Assembly: GCF_039655745.1 (NCBI RefSeq)
Contig: NZ_JBBYXI010000001.1
Coordinates: 744,001 to 808,000, forward strand
Source: Hohaiivirga grylli
Lineage (GTDB): Bacteria; Pseudomonadota; Alphaproteobacteria; Rhizobiales; Beijerinckiaceae
Reading direction: 5' to 3'
DNA length: 64,000 bases
The notes beneath the pieces are model-generated. The model was not told the origin of the DNA and made no database searches. It saw only the letters and a list, made by a program, of their open reading frames with translations. Within the stretch, counting starts at the first letter, position 1, and every line of letters starts with the position of its first letter. Below are positions 26,496 through 36,793 of the stretch, piece by piece. A program made the position numbers and the translations under genes.

Positions 26496-26512
26496 AGTGA
26501 GGAGATAAAATC

Positions 26513-28930
26513 ATGAAATTCACACTCTCCTGGCTGAAAGATCATCTTGAAACAGAGGCAACTCTGGAAGAGATCGTTGAGAAACTGACAGCCGTTGGTC
26601 TCGAGGTTGAAGAAGTCGAAGATAAGGGCAAGATCCTGGCTCCCTACAAGGTTGCCTATGTCATTTCAACTGAGCAGCATCCAAATGCTGACAGGCTGCG
26701 TGTCTGCATGGTTGATATTGGCGAAGGTGCACCAATTCAGGTGGTTTGTGGGGCGCCAAATGCCCGTACTGGCATGAAGAGTGTCTTTGCTGGCCCGGGA
26801 ACTTATATTCCGGGTAAGGATATCACGCTGGGCGTTGGCTCAATCCGTGGTATTGAGAGCAAGGGTATGTTGTGCTCTGGTGCAGAGCTGGAGCTTTCAG
26901 AAGACCATGACGGTATTCTTGATCTTCCTGCTGACGCCCCGGTTGGGGAGCCCTATGCTTCATATGCTGGTCTGGATGATCCTGTCATTGATGTTGGTCT
27001 CACGCCGAACCGTCCGGATTGCACGTCAATCTACGGTATTGCCCGGGATCTGGCTGCTGCTGGTCTTGGCAAACTGAAGACGCCGGAAATCAAGCCTGTT
27101 GCAGGTGCCTTCAAGAGCCCGGTCTCTGTTGCGCTGGAATTTGCAGATGAAAACAAGCATCTCTGCCCTGCGTTTGGCTTACGATATGTGCGTGGTGTCA
27201 AGAATATTGCCTCACCAGAATGGATGCAGCGGCGTCTAAGAGCCATTGGTCTTCGTCCGATCAATGCTCTGGTTGATATTACCAATTACATGACATTCGA
27301 TCAGGGGCGCCCACTGCACGTCTTTGATGCCAAGAAAGTCAAAGGTAACCTGACAGTTCGCCTGGCTCGTGAGGGTGAAGAGGTTGTTGCTCTGGATCAG
27401 AAAACCTATCAGCTGCAACCAACAAATGTTGTTATTGCTGATGAGAAGGAAGTTGAGTCCATTGGTGGCATCATGGGTGGTGAGTTCTCTGGATGTGATG
27501 AGAACACGACTGATGTGCTGATTGAATCTGCTCTGTGGGATCCATACAATATTGCCCAGTCCGGTCGCAAGCTTGGTATTGTGTCTGATGCCCGTTACCG
27601 TTTCGAACGTGGTGTTGACCCGGCTTTCTGCATTTCCGGTCTGGAACTGGCAACAAAGCTTGTTCTGGAATTTTGTGGTGGTGAGCCAAGCGAGGTTATC
27701 CTTGAAGGGGCTATCCCGCAGCCGAAAAAGGTTATTGATTTCCCATGGGCCGAAGTTAAACGCCTCACAACGCTTGATCTGCCTGTCGCGGAAATGAAAG
27801 CTGTTCTCGAAAAGCTCGGTTTCCCGGTTGAAGGGCAGGGCGATGTCGTGAAGGTTTCAGTACCAAGCTGGCGCCCAGATATTGATGGCAAGGCTGATAT
27901 CGTTGAAGAAATCGTCCGGATTGCCGGGCTTGATCAGATTGCACCTGCGCCACTGCCTCGTCTTGAAGCTGTTGTGCCAAAGGCTATTCTGACACCTATC
28001 CAGAAACGTACGCGTCAGGCAAAGCGTGATCTTGCAACACGTGGTCTCGTAGAAGCCGTCACATGGTCATTCATTTCTCGCGAAGAAGCAAAACTCTTCG
28101 GCGGAGGAGATGAGAAACTGGCTTTGGCAAATCCGATTGCCGCTGAGCTTTCAGATATGCGTCCGAGCCTTCTGCCTGGCTTGCTGAAAGCAGCCCAGCG
28201 TAATGCTGATCGCGGTATCCCGAACGTTGCAATCTTTGAAGTTGGTCAGGTCTTCTTGTCTGATGAGCCTGATGGACAGAAGATTTTTGCAACTGCCGTT
28301 CGTCGTGGTTTGGCAAAAGCTGAGGCTCTGGGCCGTACATGGCGCGGTAATGAGCCGGTTGATGCATTTGATGCCAAGGCTGATGCTGTTGGCATGTTAG
28401 CCGCTCTTGGCGTACCGGTTGCAGGTCTGCAGATTGTGCCCGGTGGTCCGGCATGGTTCCACCCCGGTCGTTCTGCAACTCTACAGTTTGGACCAAAAGT
28501 TGTGGTTGGTGCATTTGGTGAGATTCATCCAAAAATTGCCCGCGCACTTGATCTTAAAGGCCCTCATGTTGCCTTTGAAATCAACCTGTCAGCCCTGCCG
28601 CCACAGAAAGCTAAGCCGACAAAGGCAAAAGCAAAGCTGGCTCTGTCTGACCTCCAGCCTCTGTCTCGCGATTTTGCTTTCGTCGTGGATCAGAGTGTTG
28701 CAGCACAGGATATTGTCCGCGCTGTGACATCTGCCGATCGTCAGCTCATCAGCGCCATTGATATCTTCGATGTCTATGAAGGTACAGGGCTGCCAGAGGG
28801 TAAGAAGTCTGTTGCTGTCAGCGTGACATTGCAGCCGATGGAAAAGACACTGACTGATGTCGAAATCGAGGCCGTTGCAACTAAGATCGTTGAGGAAGTC
28901 GGCAAGAAAACAGGCGCAACACTGCGTTGA
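26513..28930 (+). CDS. pheT: phenylalanine--tRNA ligase beta subunit
   Basis: An 805-residue subunit. In order: the N-terminal tRNA-binding OB domain (about residues 40-150, with STEQHPNADRLRVCMVDIG and QVVCGAPNAR), the B3/B4 editing domain (RPINALVDITNYM, GQPLHVFDA-like GRPLHVFDA), the B5 domain (VPSWRPDIDGKADIVEEIVRI), a catalytic-like core, and the C-terminal anticodon-binding FDX-ACB domain (LSRDFAFVVDQ). GGAG lies ahead of the ATG. It ends in a strong terminator. Confidence 0.98.
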   Translation: MKFTLSWLKDHLETEATLEEIVEKLTAVGLEVEEVEDKGKILAPYKVAYVISTEQHPNADRLRVCMVDIGEGAPIQVVCGAPNARTGMKSVFAGPGTYIPGKDITLGVGSIRGIESKGMLCSGAELELSEDHDGILDLPADAPVGEPYASYAGLDDPVIDVGLTPNRPDCTSIYGIARDLAAAGLGKLKTPEIKPVAGAFKSPVSVALEFADENKHLCPAFGLRYVRGVKNIASPEWMQRRLRAIGLRPINALVDITNYMTFDQGRPLHVFDAKKVKGNLTVRLAREGEEVVALDQKTYQLQPTNVVIADEKEVESIGGIMGGEFSGCDENTTDVLIESALWDPYNIAQSGRKLGIVSDARYRFERGVDPAFCISGLELATKLVLEFCGGEPSEVILEGAIPQPKKVIDFPWAEVKRLTTLDLPVAEMKAVLEKLGFPVEGQGDVVKVSVPSWRPDIDGKADIVEEIVRIAGLDQIAPAPLPRLEAVVPKAILTPIQKRTRQAKRDLATRGLVEAVTWSFISREEAKLFGGGDEKLALANPIAAELSDMRPSLLPGLLKAAQRNADRGIPNVAIFEVGQVFLSDEPDGQKIFATAVRRGLAKAEALGRTWRGNEPVDAFDAKADAVGMLAALGVPVAGLQIVPGGPAWFHPGRSATLQFGPKVVVGAFGEIHPKIARALDLKGPHVAFEINLSALPPQKAKPTKAKAKLALSDLQPLSRDFAFVVDQSVAAQDIVRAVTSADRQLISAIDIFDVYEGTGLPEGKKSVAVSVTLQPMEKTLTDVEIEAVATKIVEEVGKKTGATLR

Positions 28931-28934
28931 TTAC

Positions 28935-28962
28935 AAAAGCGGGGCATTTGCCCCGCTTTTTA
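28935..28962 (+). terminator. rho-independent terminator of pheST
   Basis: The stem AAAGCGGGGC/GCCCCGCTTT with a short loop is followed by T residues. The A-run upstream could also let it act for the convergent pseudogene. Confidence 0.92.
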
Positions 28963-28997
28963 GTTTCATAAATGACTTTATTATCCCGAGAGTGATT

Positions 28998-31900
28998 CTA
29001 AGCTCCGGATGCAAAGACGTTCATGTTGTCTGAGAGCTGGGCGGTTATACCGGCTCCGATTTTACCCCATGTTCCGCTGAGCGGTGTGGAGAACTGAACC
29101 GGGTTTATATCCTTGTGTTGATGGTACGGTCAGCTTGGAGTTCCCAAGGAATTCATGCCATACATTTGCGCGCAGCCACGTCGTAATCAGTCGTGGTTTG
29201 GCCTGATCGAAGGCTGTATTCCAGTCTTTCTTGATACGCAGACCAACACGGCCACGTAAAGAGTCACCGCTGTTCACATCATACAGGGCTCTGCCATCAT
29301 TAAACTTGTCAAAGCTGACATTCTGGTAGACGACCTGCGCCTGAGGCTCAATAGCCCATCCATCCTTCAGATTGAATGTATAACCCCCTTCAAGGGAGGC
29401 TATCAGACCCAATCCATCGGATTTCAGACGCTGTCCGGTAACCGTGCTGGAGTCAGAGGAGTACCATGTTCCCTGCACAACAGCATCTGTATACCAGTTG
29501 TTCGGGGAGAAATGTATCCAGTACCCACCGATGGTATAGGCATCCATATCAATGGTTCCGGCTTTGCCGCCATAGGCTGCCGTTACCTTAGAGCGGATCT
29601 GGCCATAACCGACGTAGAGACCTACTTTATCCAGTGTCTGATCTGACTGCTCTCTGGCATAAACATCAATACCAGCCTGAATGCCGCCGAAATTATAAAC
29701 GTAATCTGCTCCATGGCGCGTAAAGTTGCCACGATCACGCAATCCACGCTCACCAATCAGGCGGGCCCATGCACCCCGGAACCAGGCTTCGCGTTCCTGA
29801 TTTCTGGGCATGATTTTGACTAGCTGACGCTGACCAAGTTTATCCGTTACGTAATACTGTTTGATAACCGGTATGGGTTGCTGCGGATAAGTTTCCCCGA
29901 CGCGCTCGTGAAGAGTATCGAGCATCGCATAGCCATATTGTGTGGCCAGTAGAATCATTGCCATTGCGACAGGAACACCCGGCTGAATGTTGGGGCGGGT
30001 TGTTTCAATAGGTGTAACAACACCTGGATCTGGATCAGGACCAACCGGAGGTATGACAGTGATTGGCGGGTCTACCGGATCAATAATGTCTGGTGCGGTA
30101 TTGCGCAGATACCAGTTGCCGTCTGAAGCATCTGTACCCCGCCCGTTATGGTAGAGGGTATATTCATATGCGCCTAAAATGACAGGCTGTGCTAGCATGA
30201 AAATACCTGCTGCCGAGGCTGTATTATCCAGAACCTCAATCAGAAGAATACCGTTACCGGTTGTATAAGCTCCGGCACTGGCTGCATCGGGTATAACGTT
30301 AATCATGGTGCTTGATGCACCCTGAGCCGTTGAATCGACGACCAGAACGTCACATTGTGAGTTTACCCACCCTCGTTCAGCACTGTATTGAGGTTGATTA
30401 CGCCGCCATTGGCGATAAAGACACCTCCACCTGATACCCCGGCAGTATGGCCACCGGAAATAACAAGCACATCGCCTGCAACAGCATTATCTGTCAGATC
30501 AATAACACCTGAGTTGCTAAAGGTAGAGACACCCATGATGTGTCCCTGTACAGGTCCGTCAACAGCCATTGTGTTGAATGAATAACCTGCGGGCAGGTAG
30601 TAACCTGTTGTTTCTATAGCGAAAACAGTGCCACTTTCTGTGCCCTTCAGGGTTATTGTACCGCTGTTCGTTACAGTATTATTACCGGATGTCCCAAAAT
30701 TTGAAACACTGATAGCCTGCGCTCACGGATGCCATCTCCGTTTGTGTCAGAGTAATCCCTGATATGCCAGCTTCCGAAAGTATTCTGCTGGTTTCCGAGG
30801 TCTACATAACCGGTGATGTGCCCATTATTCGTGATATTTGTTGCTGATGCAAAGCTGTCAGGCGCATAAATGGCACGATCAGATAAAGCACCAATCTGAC
30901 CATTGTTGGTGACTGTTGCACGGGATGTGGCACTTGCAAGAACGATAGCTGCTGACGGATTGGCAGCAGAACTGCCGTCTTCCCAGCCGCCGGTGAAAAT
31001 ACCGTTTGTGTCAACCAGTATATCTGTATGTGCCGCTGTGGCACGAATGCCCCTACCATTCTTCGCAAGAGTTTCAACCGTTCCATCAACCTTGACATCT
31101 GCTGTTCCAGAAAGAGCGTTGATGGAGACTGCTGTGGCATCTTCTCCGGTCATGCGGATGATGCCGCCGGCGGAAACTGCAGCATTGGCATTGCCACTTG
31201 TCGAGGTCGCTTCAATCCCGTGGGCTAATGTGCCGGAGACGTTGATTTCACCGCCGTTTGAAGCAGTAACGGTATGGGTGCCTGTTGCCAAAATACCGGT
31301 ATCTACGGCCGAGATTGTCGCCTGAGTATTGGTAACGGTAACTTCAGCTGTTGCGGTCGTTGAATTCGCCACAATACCAATAGAGGATGCATCTGTTACT
31401 GTGATATTTCCTTTGTTGGAAATATTGATGGCACTTGTACCTTCTGCCGATATACCAACATTTGTCGCCGTAATTGTACCCTGTGTGTTGGTGACAGAGA
31501 TATCACCCGGGGTTTCAATACGGATGGCCCTTGTCGCTGATGTAACAGAGCCACCGGTCAGCTGAACATCTGCTGTTGTCGCTGTTCCTGTTGCTGTGAG
31601 GTAGATGCCATAATTTTGTGATGAGATCGCTGCTGATGATTTGACCTCTGCACTTGTCTCGGCAATTCCATAGACTGCGAGGGAGTTTGTGCCCTGTGAG
31701 GTTACTGTGCCTGCCAGATTAAAGGCAACAGCACCACCATCTGATTTGGCGTAGGTCGCGTGGGAGTAGTCACCACGTGTTTCGACTGTACCGGTATTAT
31801 AGACTGTGGTCAGTCCTGTACCACTCGTGAGCGCAGCCATACCATAGGAAAGTGAAGATGCGGTGCCGGAATTGGAAACTGTAATCCGGGCATCATTACT

Positions 31901-32946
31901 AAGTGTCACAGGGTTGCCGGAAAGAAATGTTATTGTGTAGACGCCGATATATCCGGCTTCGATGAAACCGGCAGTCTGCCTTACATTAATGGAAACGCCA
32001 TACTGGCCACCACCTGCAACGATCCCCTCATTACTTGTAATGTTGGACCGGGAAGTCACATCGACAAGGTCACCTGTTGCGTACATAACGCGGGCACCTG
32101 CGTTAATAATGGTGCCTTCTGAGGTATCAATAATGATGTCGCCCGTTCCCTCACCCTGACTGATGGAACTGTCATCATTGGTATTCCAGGATATAATACC
32201 AATACCACCGCTGAGGGTTATGGTACCTGCCGTCATGCGGACAATAGCAGCGCCTTGTCCGTGCGTCTTGGCCTCCAGACCAACAGAATTATATTGCGTT
32301 GTATTGTTATTGATGACCTCGCCACCATTCATTTGAATGATGGCCTCACCTTCATTATAGGCAACAGCAAGGACTGCCGGACAGGATTCGTTGCCGCCTA
32401 CCACAATTCGGCTGTTGTTCATCTCAATGTAGGCCTGCCCATCATAGCTGCCTGCAGAAAGTGCAACGCCCCAGTTTGCGTTAACATCAATATCTGCGTT
32501 GGTGAGTTTGATGGAGCGTGAGTTGCCGATAGCGGATATCCCCACGACAGGAGCCGTCGCACCTGTACCATCAACTCTTAATGTCAAACCGTTGTTGGCA
32601 ATGAAAGACCACGTCCCTGCATATTCATTGCGGGGAATGTTGTTGTTGCTGATTGTCAGATTTCTGGCGAGGTGGATACCATCAGTTGCAACGGCATCAA
32701 CGATGACGCCTGCATCAGCCACTAGTTCTACGCCACTCTCAGTTCTATAGATAATGGATGAGTATGTACCGGGTGAGCATGTAACAGTTGTGTAAGACCT
32801 GGATCAATACCACCACTACATTCTGATAGTGCTTGTGCCTGATTTAATGGCGCTGCTGTAAAAGCTGCTGCAATCAGAAGTGTAGCGGAAACGCCTGATA
32901 ATAATGAATAGCGTTTGCTTTGTGTCCAAGTTCTGTTGTTTCTCAT
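28998..32946 (-). pseudogene. autotransporter (type V secretion) gene, degraded by four frameshifts
   Basis: The pieces read in order as one autotransporter. The signal peptide starts at ATG 32946 (MRNNRTWTQSKRYSLL, cut near QAQA; GAGGGG ribosome site). A long Thr/Ser/Asn-rich beta-helix passenger follows (many AxxxTNxG-type turns, 30.4-32.8 kb), then a Pro-rich linker (PPVGPDPDPGVVTP) and a C-terminal beta-barrel (29.0-29.9 kb). Reading moves frame near 32788, 30717 and 30364, each fitting loss of one base in a short homopolymer. It moves again near 29101, fitting gain of one base. In the repaired frame the barrel ends at TAG 28998-29000 with FASGA, without the usual C-terminal aromatic strand. 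It probably once encoded a surface adhesin and cannot make a working protein as read. Confidence 0.85.
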
Positions 32947-33061
32947 ATGGCCCCTCAATGATGACATTGCTGTACTTGCAGCTGATATCTAGTTTGGCCA
33001 TCTCTTCATGGAAATGGCTCATTTATTTTAGTTTGAATGATTATCTTATTTAAATTAGGTT

Positions 33062-33829
33062 TTAGGTATTTCTTTTGTATTTTATAGTTTCAAAGCGCAT
33101 GTGATATGTATCAATCAGTATCAATCTGCCAATGAGATCGCTTCCGAAACCGGTAAGCTCACGTATAACTTCGGTAGCTGCCATAGAACCAATAATACCT
33201 GGTAATGATGCAATAATACCTGCTGTCGAGCAGGTTGGAAGTACTGTCAGAGAATCTGATCGTTCAGGAAAAATACATCGGAATGTCGGATTGAGTTGCC
33301 CCTGTGCAGATTTCTCATAACCCTTTATTGTTGTTATGCTTCCATCAAACTGACCGAGTGCTGCCGTTATGAGAGGCTTTTTTTCAACCAGGCAGGTATC
33401 TGCTACCAGATAACGTGTTTCAAAGTTATCGGAACCATCGACGATAATATCGTATTGGCTGATAATGTCTCTGGCATTGTTCTGCGTTAAACGGAGTGGA
33501 TAGGATACGACGTTTACATGCGGATTCAGCTGCGTGATACCTGCCTCTGCACTATCAACTTTGAGCTGTTCAATATCGGATGTTCCGTGAATAATCTGAC
33601 GCTGTAGATTGGAGAGTGTGACTTTGTCATCATCGACAATGCCGATTGTCCCAATCCCGGCCGCAGCCAGATATTGCAGAACAGGCGAACCAATTCCTCC
33701 GGCTCCGACAACCAGAACACGGGCCTGCTTCAGCTTGAGCTGACCCGGCCCGCCAATATCCCGCAGTATGATGTGACGGGCATAGCGTTCAACTTCTGAG
33801 CTGTCCAAAGACGGGGTAGTTTCATTCAT
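33062..33829 (-). CDS. moeB: ThiF/MoeB-family adenylyltransferase (molybdopterin-synthase adenylyltransferase-like)
   Basis: A 255-residue E1-like enzyme that adenylates the C-terminal glycine of a small sulfur carrier (MoaD or ThiS). Features: ERYARHIILRDIGGPGQ, the ATP-binding VLVVGAGGIGSPVLQYLAAAG, the NLQRQIIH loop, DGSDNFETRYLVADTC, and a conserved Cys in PTCSTAGIIASLPGIIGS. The zinc CxxC pairs of E. coli MoeB are not evident. No moa, mod or thi genes are adjacent, so MoeB versus ThiF cannot be decided with certainty; length and wording favour MoeB. Confidence 0.85.
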   Translation of the reverse strand: MNETTPSLDSSEVERYARHIILRDIGGPGQLKLKQARVLVVGAGGIGSPVLQYLAAAGIGTIGIVDDDKVTLSNLQRQIIHGTSDIEQLKVDSAEAGITQLNPHVNVVSYPLRLTQNNARDIISQYDIIVDGSDNFETRYLVADTCLVEKKPLITAALGQFDGSITTIKGYEKSAQGQLNPTFRCIFPERSDSLTVLPTCSTAGIIASLPGIIGSMAATEVIRELTGFGSDLIGRLILIDTYHMRFETIKYKRNT

Positions 33830-33908
33830 GTTTGTATTCTAGACATGTTGTTGCCGTCTTTCCAGAAGACAAATGAGCTTAATTTAACTTGTACGCGTTG
33901 AGGTCATC

Positions 33909-34862
33909 ATGAGCATACTTATCGCTGTCAGCGACAATGAAAACCCTTTGGTGAAAGATGTTCTTGAGACGTTTAAGGCAGAGCTGCCGGAGAGGGAGTT
34001 TGTTTTAAGCGGTGACCTGTTCGACCGTCGGGCTGTTTCTTACGCTGTTTCATGGAAACATAAACCCGGAGCACTTGCCAATCTACCGATGCTTGAAGCG
34101 ATATTCTCGCTTGGGGCAGGTGTTGATTTTCTGTTCAAGGATGAACGTTTGCCAGACGTCGCCTTATACCGTGTTGCTCAGGATGATCTGACATTCCGGA
34201 TGAGTGAATATGTCGTGCTGCAGTGCCTTATGCATCTACGCGACCAGCGTCGGTTTGATTTGCAGCAGCAGAAGCATGAATGGATTGTTGGTAGTACGCC
34301 ACCGACTGCTTCTGAAGTACGGGTTGGTATTATGGGAATGGGTGTGCTCGGTACTGATGCAGCCTATAAGCTGAAGACTTTAGGGTTTGATGTTGCAGGT
34401 TGGAGCAGAGCACCAAAATCTGTTCCTGATATCCCGGTCTTTGCAGGAGAAGACGGGCTTGAAGCTCTCCTTAAAAGAACAGATATTCTTGTCTCTCTCT
34501 TACCATTGACTGATCAGACAAGAGGGATATTAAATCTGCCACTGTTCGAAAAGCTGGCACGTGATGGCAAACTGGCTGGCCCTGTTCTCATCAATCCCGG
34601 TCGTGGCGGCTTACAGGTTGAAGAGGATATTCTCAAAGCTCTTGATGATGGCATTCTCGCAGGTGCATCACTGGATGTTTTTGATGTTGAGCCTCTCCCT
34701 GAAAACTCTGCTTTGTGGGCTCATCCCAAGGTGATTTTGACACCACATATCGCTGCTGCAAGTGAAGCTGTGAAAACGGCTAAATATATTGCTAATCAGA
34801 TTAAATTGCTTGAAGCTGGAAAAGATGTGCCGGGCAAGGTTGATCGGTCATTGGGGTATTAG
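33909..34862 (+). CDS. ghrA: glyoxylate/hydroxypyruvate reductase A-like D-2-hydroxyacid dehydrogenase
   Basis: A 317-residue NAD(P)-dependent reductase of 2-keto acids such as glyoxylate and hydroxypyruvate. The Rossmann motif is VGIMGMGVLGTDAAYKL. The catalytic Arg lies in LINPGRGGLQVEEDIL, the Glu region in SLDVFDVEPLPENSALW, and the His in ILTPHIAAAS. The short N-terminal domain and the WxxR-type dinucleotide site (AGWSRAPK) fit the GhrA subgroup, which prefers NADPH. GAGG precedes the ATG. Divergent from moeB with a short shared promoter region. Confidence 0.88.
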   Translation: MSILIAVSDNENPLVKDVLETFKAELPEREFVLSGDLFDRRAVSYAVSWKHKPGALANLPMLEAIFSLGAGVDFLFKDERLPDVALYRVAQDDLTFRMSEYVVLQCLMHLRDQRRFDLQQQKHEWIVGSTPPTASEVRVGIMGMGVLGTDAAYKLKTLGFDVAGWSRAPKSVPDIPVFAGEDGLEALLKRTDILVSLLPLTDQTRGILNLPLFEKLARDGKLAGPVLINPGRGGLQVEEDILKALDDGILAGASLDVFDVEPLPENSALWAHPKVILTPHIAAASEAVKTAKYIANQIKLLEAGKDVPGKVDRSLGY

Positions 34863-34909
34863 CTATAAGTGACTTCGTGTAGAAAATTTTTCATACGCGG
34901 GGGCTTGTG

Positions 34910-35326
34910 ATGTTGCGGCTGGTTTTAGCAGTTGTCTTGGCTTTAGTTACACAAATGCATTTTGCTTCTGCAAAAACTGAGAAGGTTGACGATGGCCCCA
35001 GAATGCCGCCTGAGATTGTTCAAAAAGTTTTAAAGGAAGTTTCGGACAACATACGTAAGTGCTGGAAAGTACCGGCCAGCCTACGCAAAATAAATAAAAC
35101 AGATCGTGCTATTGTTCATATCAGATTTGCGCTGGCAATGGATGGCAGCATCTCTAGTGGGCCTGTGCTTTTGAAGACGCAGGGAAATCAGATGTATTCA
35201 AAAATTTTAGGAGAGAGTGCAATCACAGCAGTCAAGAACTGCTCACCTTTTAGTTTTCTTGTAAAATACAAAGAATACTATGGGCAATGGAAAGAAATAA
35301 AACTGAGATTTGATTCAAGGCAGTAA
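34910..35326 (+). CDS. secreted TolA/TonB C-terminal-like protein
   Basis: A 138-residue protein with a signal peptide (LRLVLAVVLALVTQMHFASA), then one small domain: VSDNIRKCWKVPASL, VHIRFALAMDGSISSGPVLL, ESAITAVKNCSPFSF and KEIKLRFDSRQ. This pattern (I-x-x-C-W, F-x-L-x-x-D-G, C-x-P-F, I-x-L-x-F-D) is that of TolA C-terminal domains, including the conserved cysteine pair likely to form a disulfide. It lacks the membrane anchor and long helix of full TolA, so it is a stand-alone periplasmic domain of unknown role. ATG 34910 is preferred over the GTG just before it. Confidence 0.75.
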   Translation: MLRLVLAVVLALVTQMHFASAKTEKVDDGPRMPPEIVQKVLKEVSDNIRKCWKVPASLRKINKTDRAIVHIRFALAMDGSISSGPVLLKTQGNQMYSKILGESAITAVKNCSPFSFLVKYKEYYGQWKEIKLRFDSRQ

Positions 35327-35421
35327 TAATAAGGCTGAAACTTGAGAGTTTTCAGCGCGGCATTGCACAAGGCGCAACCCTGTCGAAAGTACAATTGAAG
35401 GGTATTTCTCCTGCCCCAGTT

Positions 35422-35450
35422 CCTTATCAACATTGGGTTGTGTTGATAGG
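35422..35450 (+). promoter_or_regulatory. leader hairpin upstream of the HAAT transporter operon
   Basis: TATCAACA and TGTTGATA form a perfect stem around an 8-base loop, with CC/GG pairs outside. It lies about 125 bases before the substrate-binding gene. It could be an operator or a leader hairpin; no known riboswitch was recognised. Confidence 0.35.
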
Positions 35451-35571
35451 GTCGGGGTGGAAGGTTGTATTCTGTATGCGGTCAGTTTGAAGGGCCGTGG
35501 CAGGGGAACATTTTATCCAGATTTTTAAACAGTATGACCCGGTGGAATGATAACCATTCGGGAGAACGCTC

Positions 35572-36777
35572 GTGGATAAAAGGTCTCTTCTTTTTGCAGC
35601 GCTATTAATGATTCCAACCCTTACTGCTCAGGCACAGGTCAGTGATAACAAGGTCAAGATAGGCATCCTGAATGATCAGTCAGGGGTCTATGCAAACTAT
35701 GGCGGCAAGTATTCTTACGAGGCAGCCAAGATGGCTGTTGAAGATTTTGGAGGAAAGGTTCTAGGGGCACCGGTTGAAGTGATCACCGCAGATCACCAGA
35801 ATAAGGCTGATCTTGGCTCAAATATTGCACGACAGTGGTATGATACCGAGCAGGTCGATACGATTATGGAACTGACTTCTTCTTCTGTGGCTCTGGCTGT
35901 TCAGGCTCTGAGCAAGGACAAGAAGAAAATCACGATCAATACTGGTGGTGCCACAACAGACTTAACGGGCCCGCAATGTACACCTTATGGTTTTCACTGG
36001 GCTTATGACACTTACGCTCTTGCCGTGGGAACAGGGGCTGCTCTTGTAAAACAGGGTGGGGATAGCTGGTTCTTCCTGACAGCCGATTATGCTTTTGGTT
36101 ATTCACTTGAACAGAATACCTCCAACCTTATCAAGGGGATGGGTGGTAAGGTTCTTGGTTCTGTTCGCCACCCGTTGGCGACAACAGATTACTCATCCTT
36201 CCTGTTGCAGGCTCAATCATCCGGAGCGAAAGTAATTGGGTTGGCAAATGCTGGCCTTGATACAGCGAATGCGATTAAGCAGGCTGCAGAATTCGGTTTG
36301 ACTGCAAACGGTCAGAGACTGGCTGCGCTGCTCTTCACAATAGCAGAGGTTCATGGACTTGGCCTGGAAGCAGCACAGGGGCTGACCTTGACGGAAGGGT
36401 TCTACTGGAACCGCACACCTGAGACAGCCAAATTTGGCAAGCGGTTCTTTGACCGTACAGGTGCTATGCCTAACATGGTTCATGCCGGCACATACTCAGC
36501 CGTTACGCAATATCTGAAAGCCATTCAGAAGGCCGGTACCGATGATGCTGATGCTGTCGCCAAGGTACTGCATGAAATGCCCGTCAATGATATTTTCGCT
36601 GAAAACGGTACCGTGGCAAAGAATGGCCGCATGATGCATGACATGTATCTTGTACAGGTCAAGAAGCCGGGTGAGAGTGATGTTCCATGGGATTACTTCA
36701 CGGTTCTTGCAACAATTCCTGGTAAGGAAGCCTTTATGGATCCTGCCAAAAGCGGTTGCCCGCTGGTCACGAATTAA
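35572..36777 (+). CDS. branched-chain amino acid-type ABC transporter substrate-binding protein
   Basis: A 401-residue periplasmic binding protein of the HAAT (LivJ/LivK-type) class. A Sec signal peptide (SLLFAALLMIPTLTAQAQ) is followed by KVKIGILNDQSGVYANYGG, the usual first lobe strand, and TADYAFGYSLEQNTS in the hinge/second lobe. The closest wording is that of amide, aromatic or branched amino-acid binders; ligand identity cannot be read from the sequence. The start is GTG 35572 with a GGGAG site about 8 bases upstream. It is the first gene of a five-gene transporter operon running to 40172. Confidence 0.88.
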   Translation: MDKRSLLFAALLMIPTLTAQAQVSDNKVKIGILNDQSGVYANYGGKYSYEAAKMAVEDFGGKVLGAPVEVITADHQNKADLGSNIARQWYDTEQVDTIMELTSSSVALAVQALSKDKKKITINTGGATTDLTGPQCTPYGFHWAYDTYALAVGTGAALVKQGGDSWFFLTADYAFGYSLEQNTSNLIKGMGGKVLGSVRHPLATTDYSSFLLQAQSSGAKVIGLANAGLDTANAIKQAAEFGLTANGQRLAALLFTIAEVHGLGLEAAQGLTLTEGFYWNRTPETAKFGKRFFDRTGAMPNMVHAGTYSAVTQYLKAIQKAGTDDADAVAKVLHEMPVNDIFAENGTVAKNGRMMHDMYLVQVKKPGESDVPWDYFTVLATIPGKEAFMDPAKSGCPLVTN

Positions 36778-36793
36778 CAGCGGATAATGCTAA

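Noticed and set aside
30671..32722. Passenger segment as an independent surface protein
   Set aside because: It lacks its own signal peptide and ribosome site, and its ends join precisely, by one-base shifts, to a signal-peptide frame and a beta-barrel frame.
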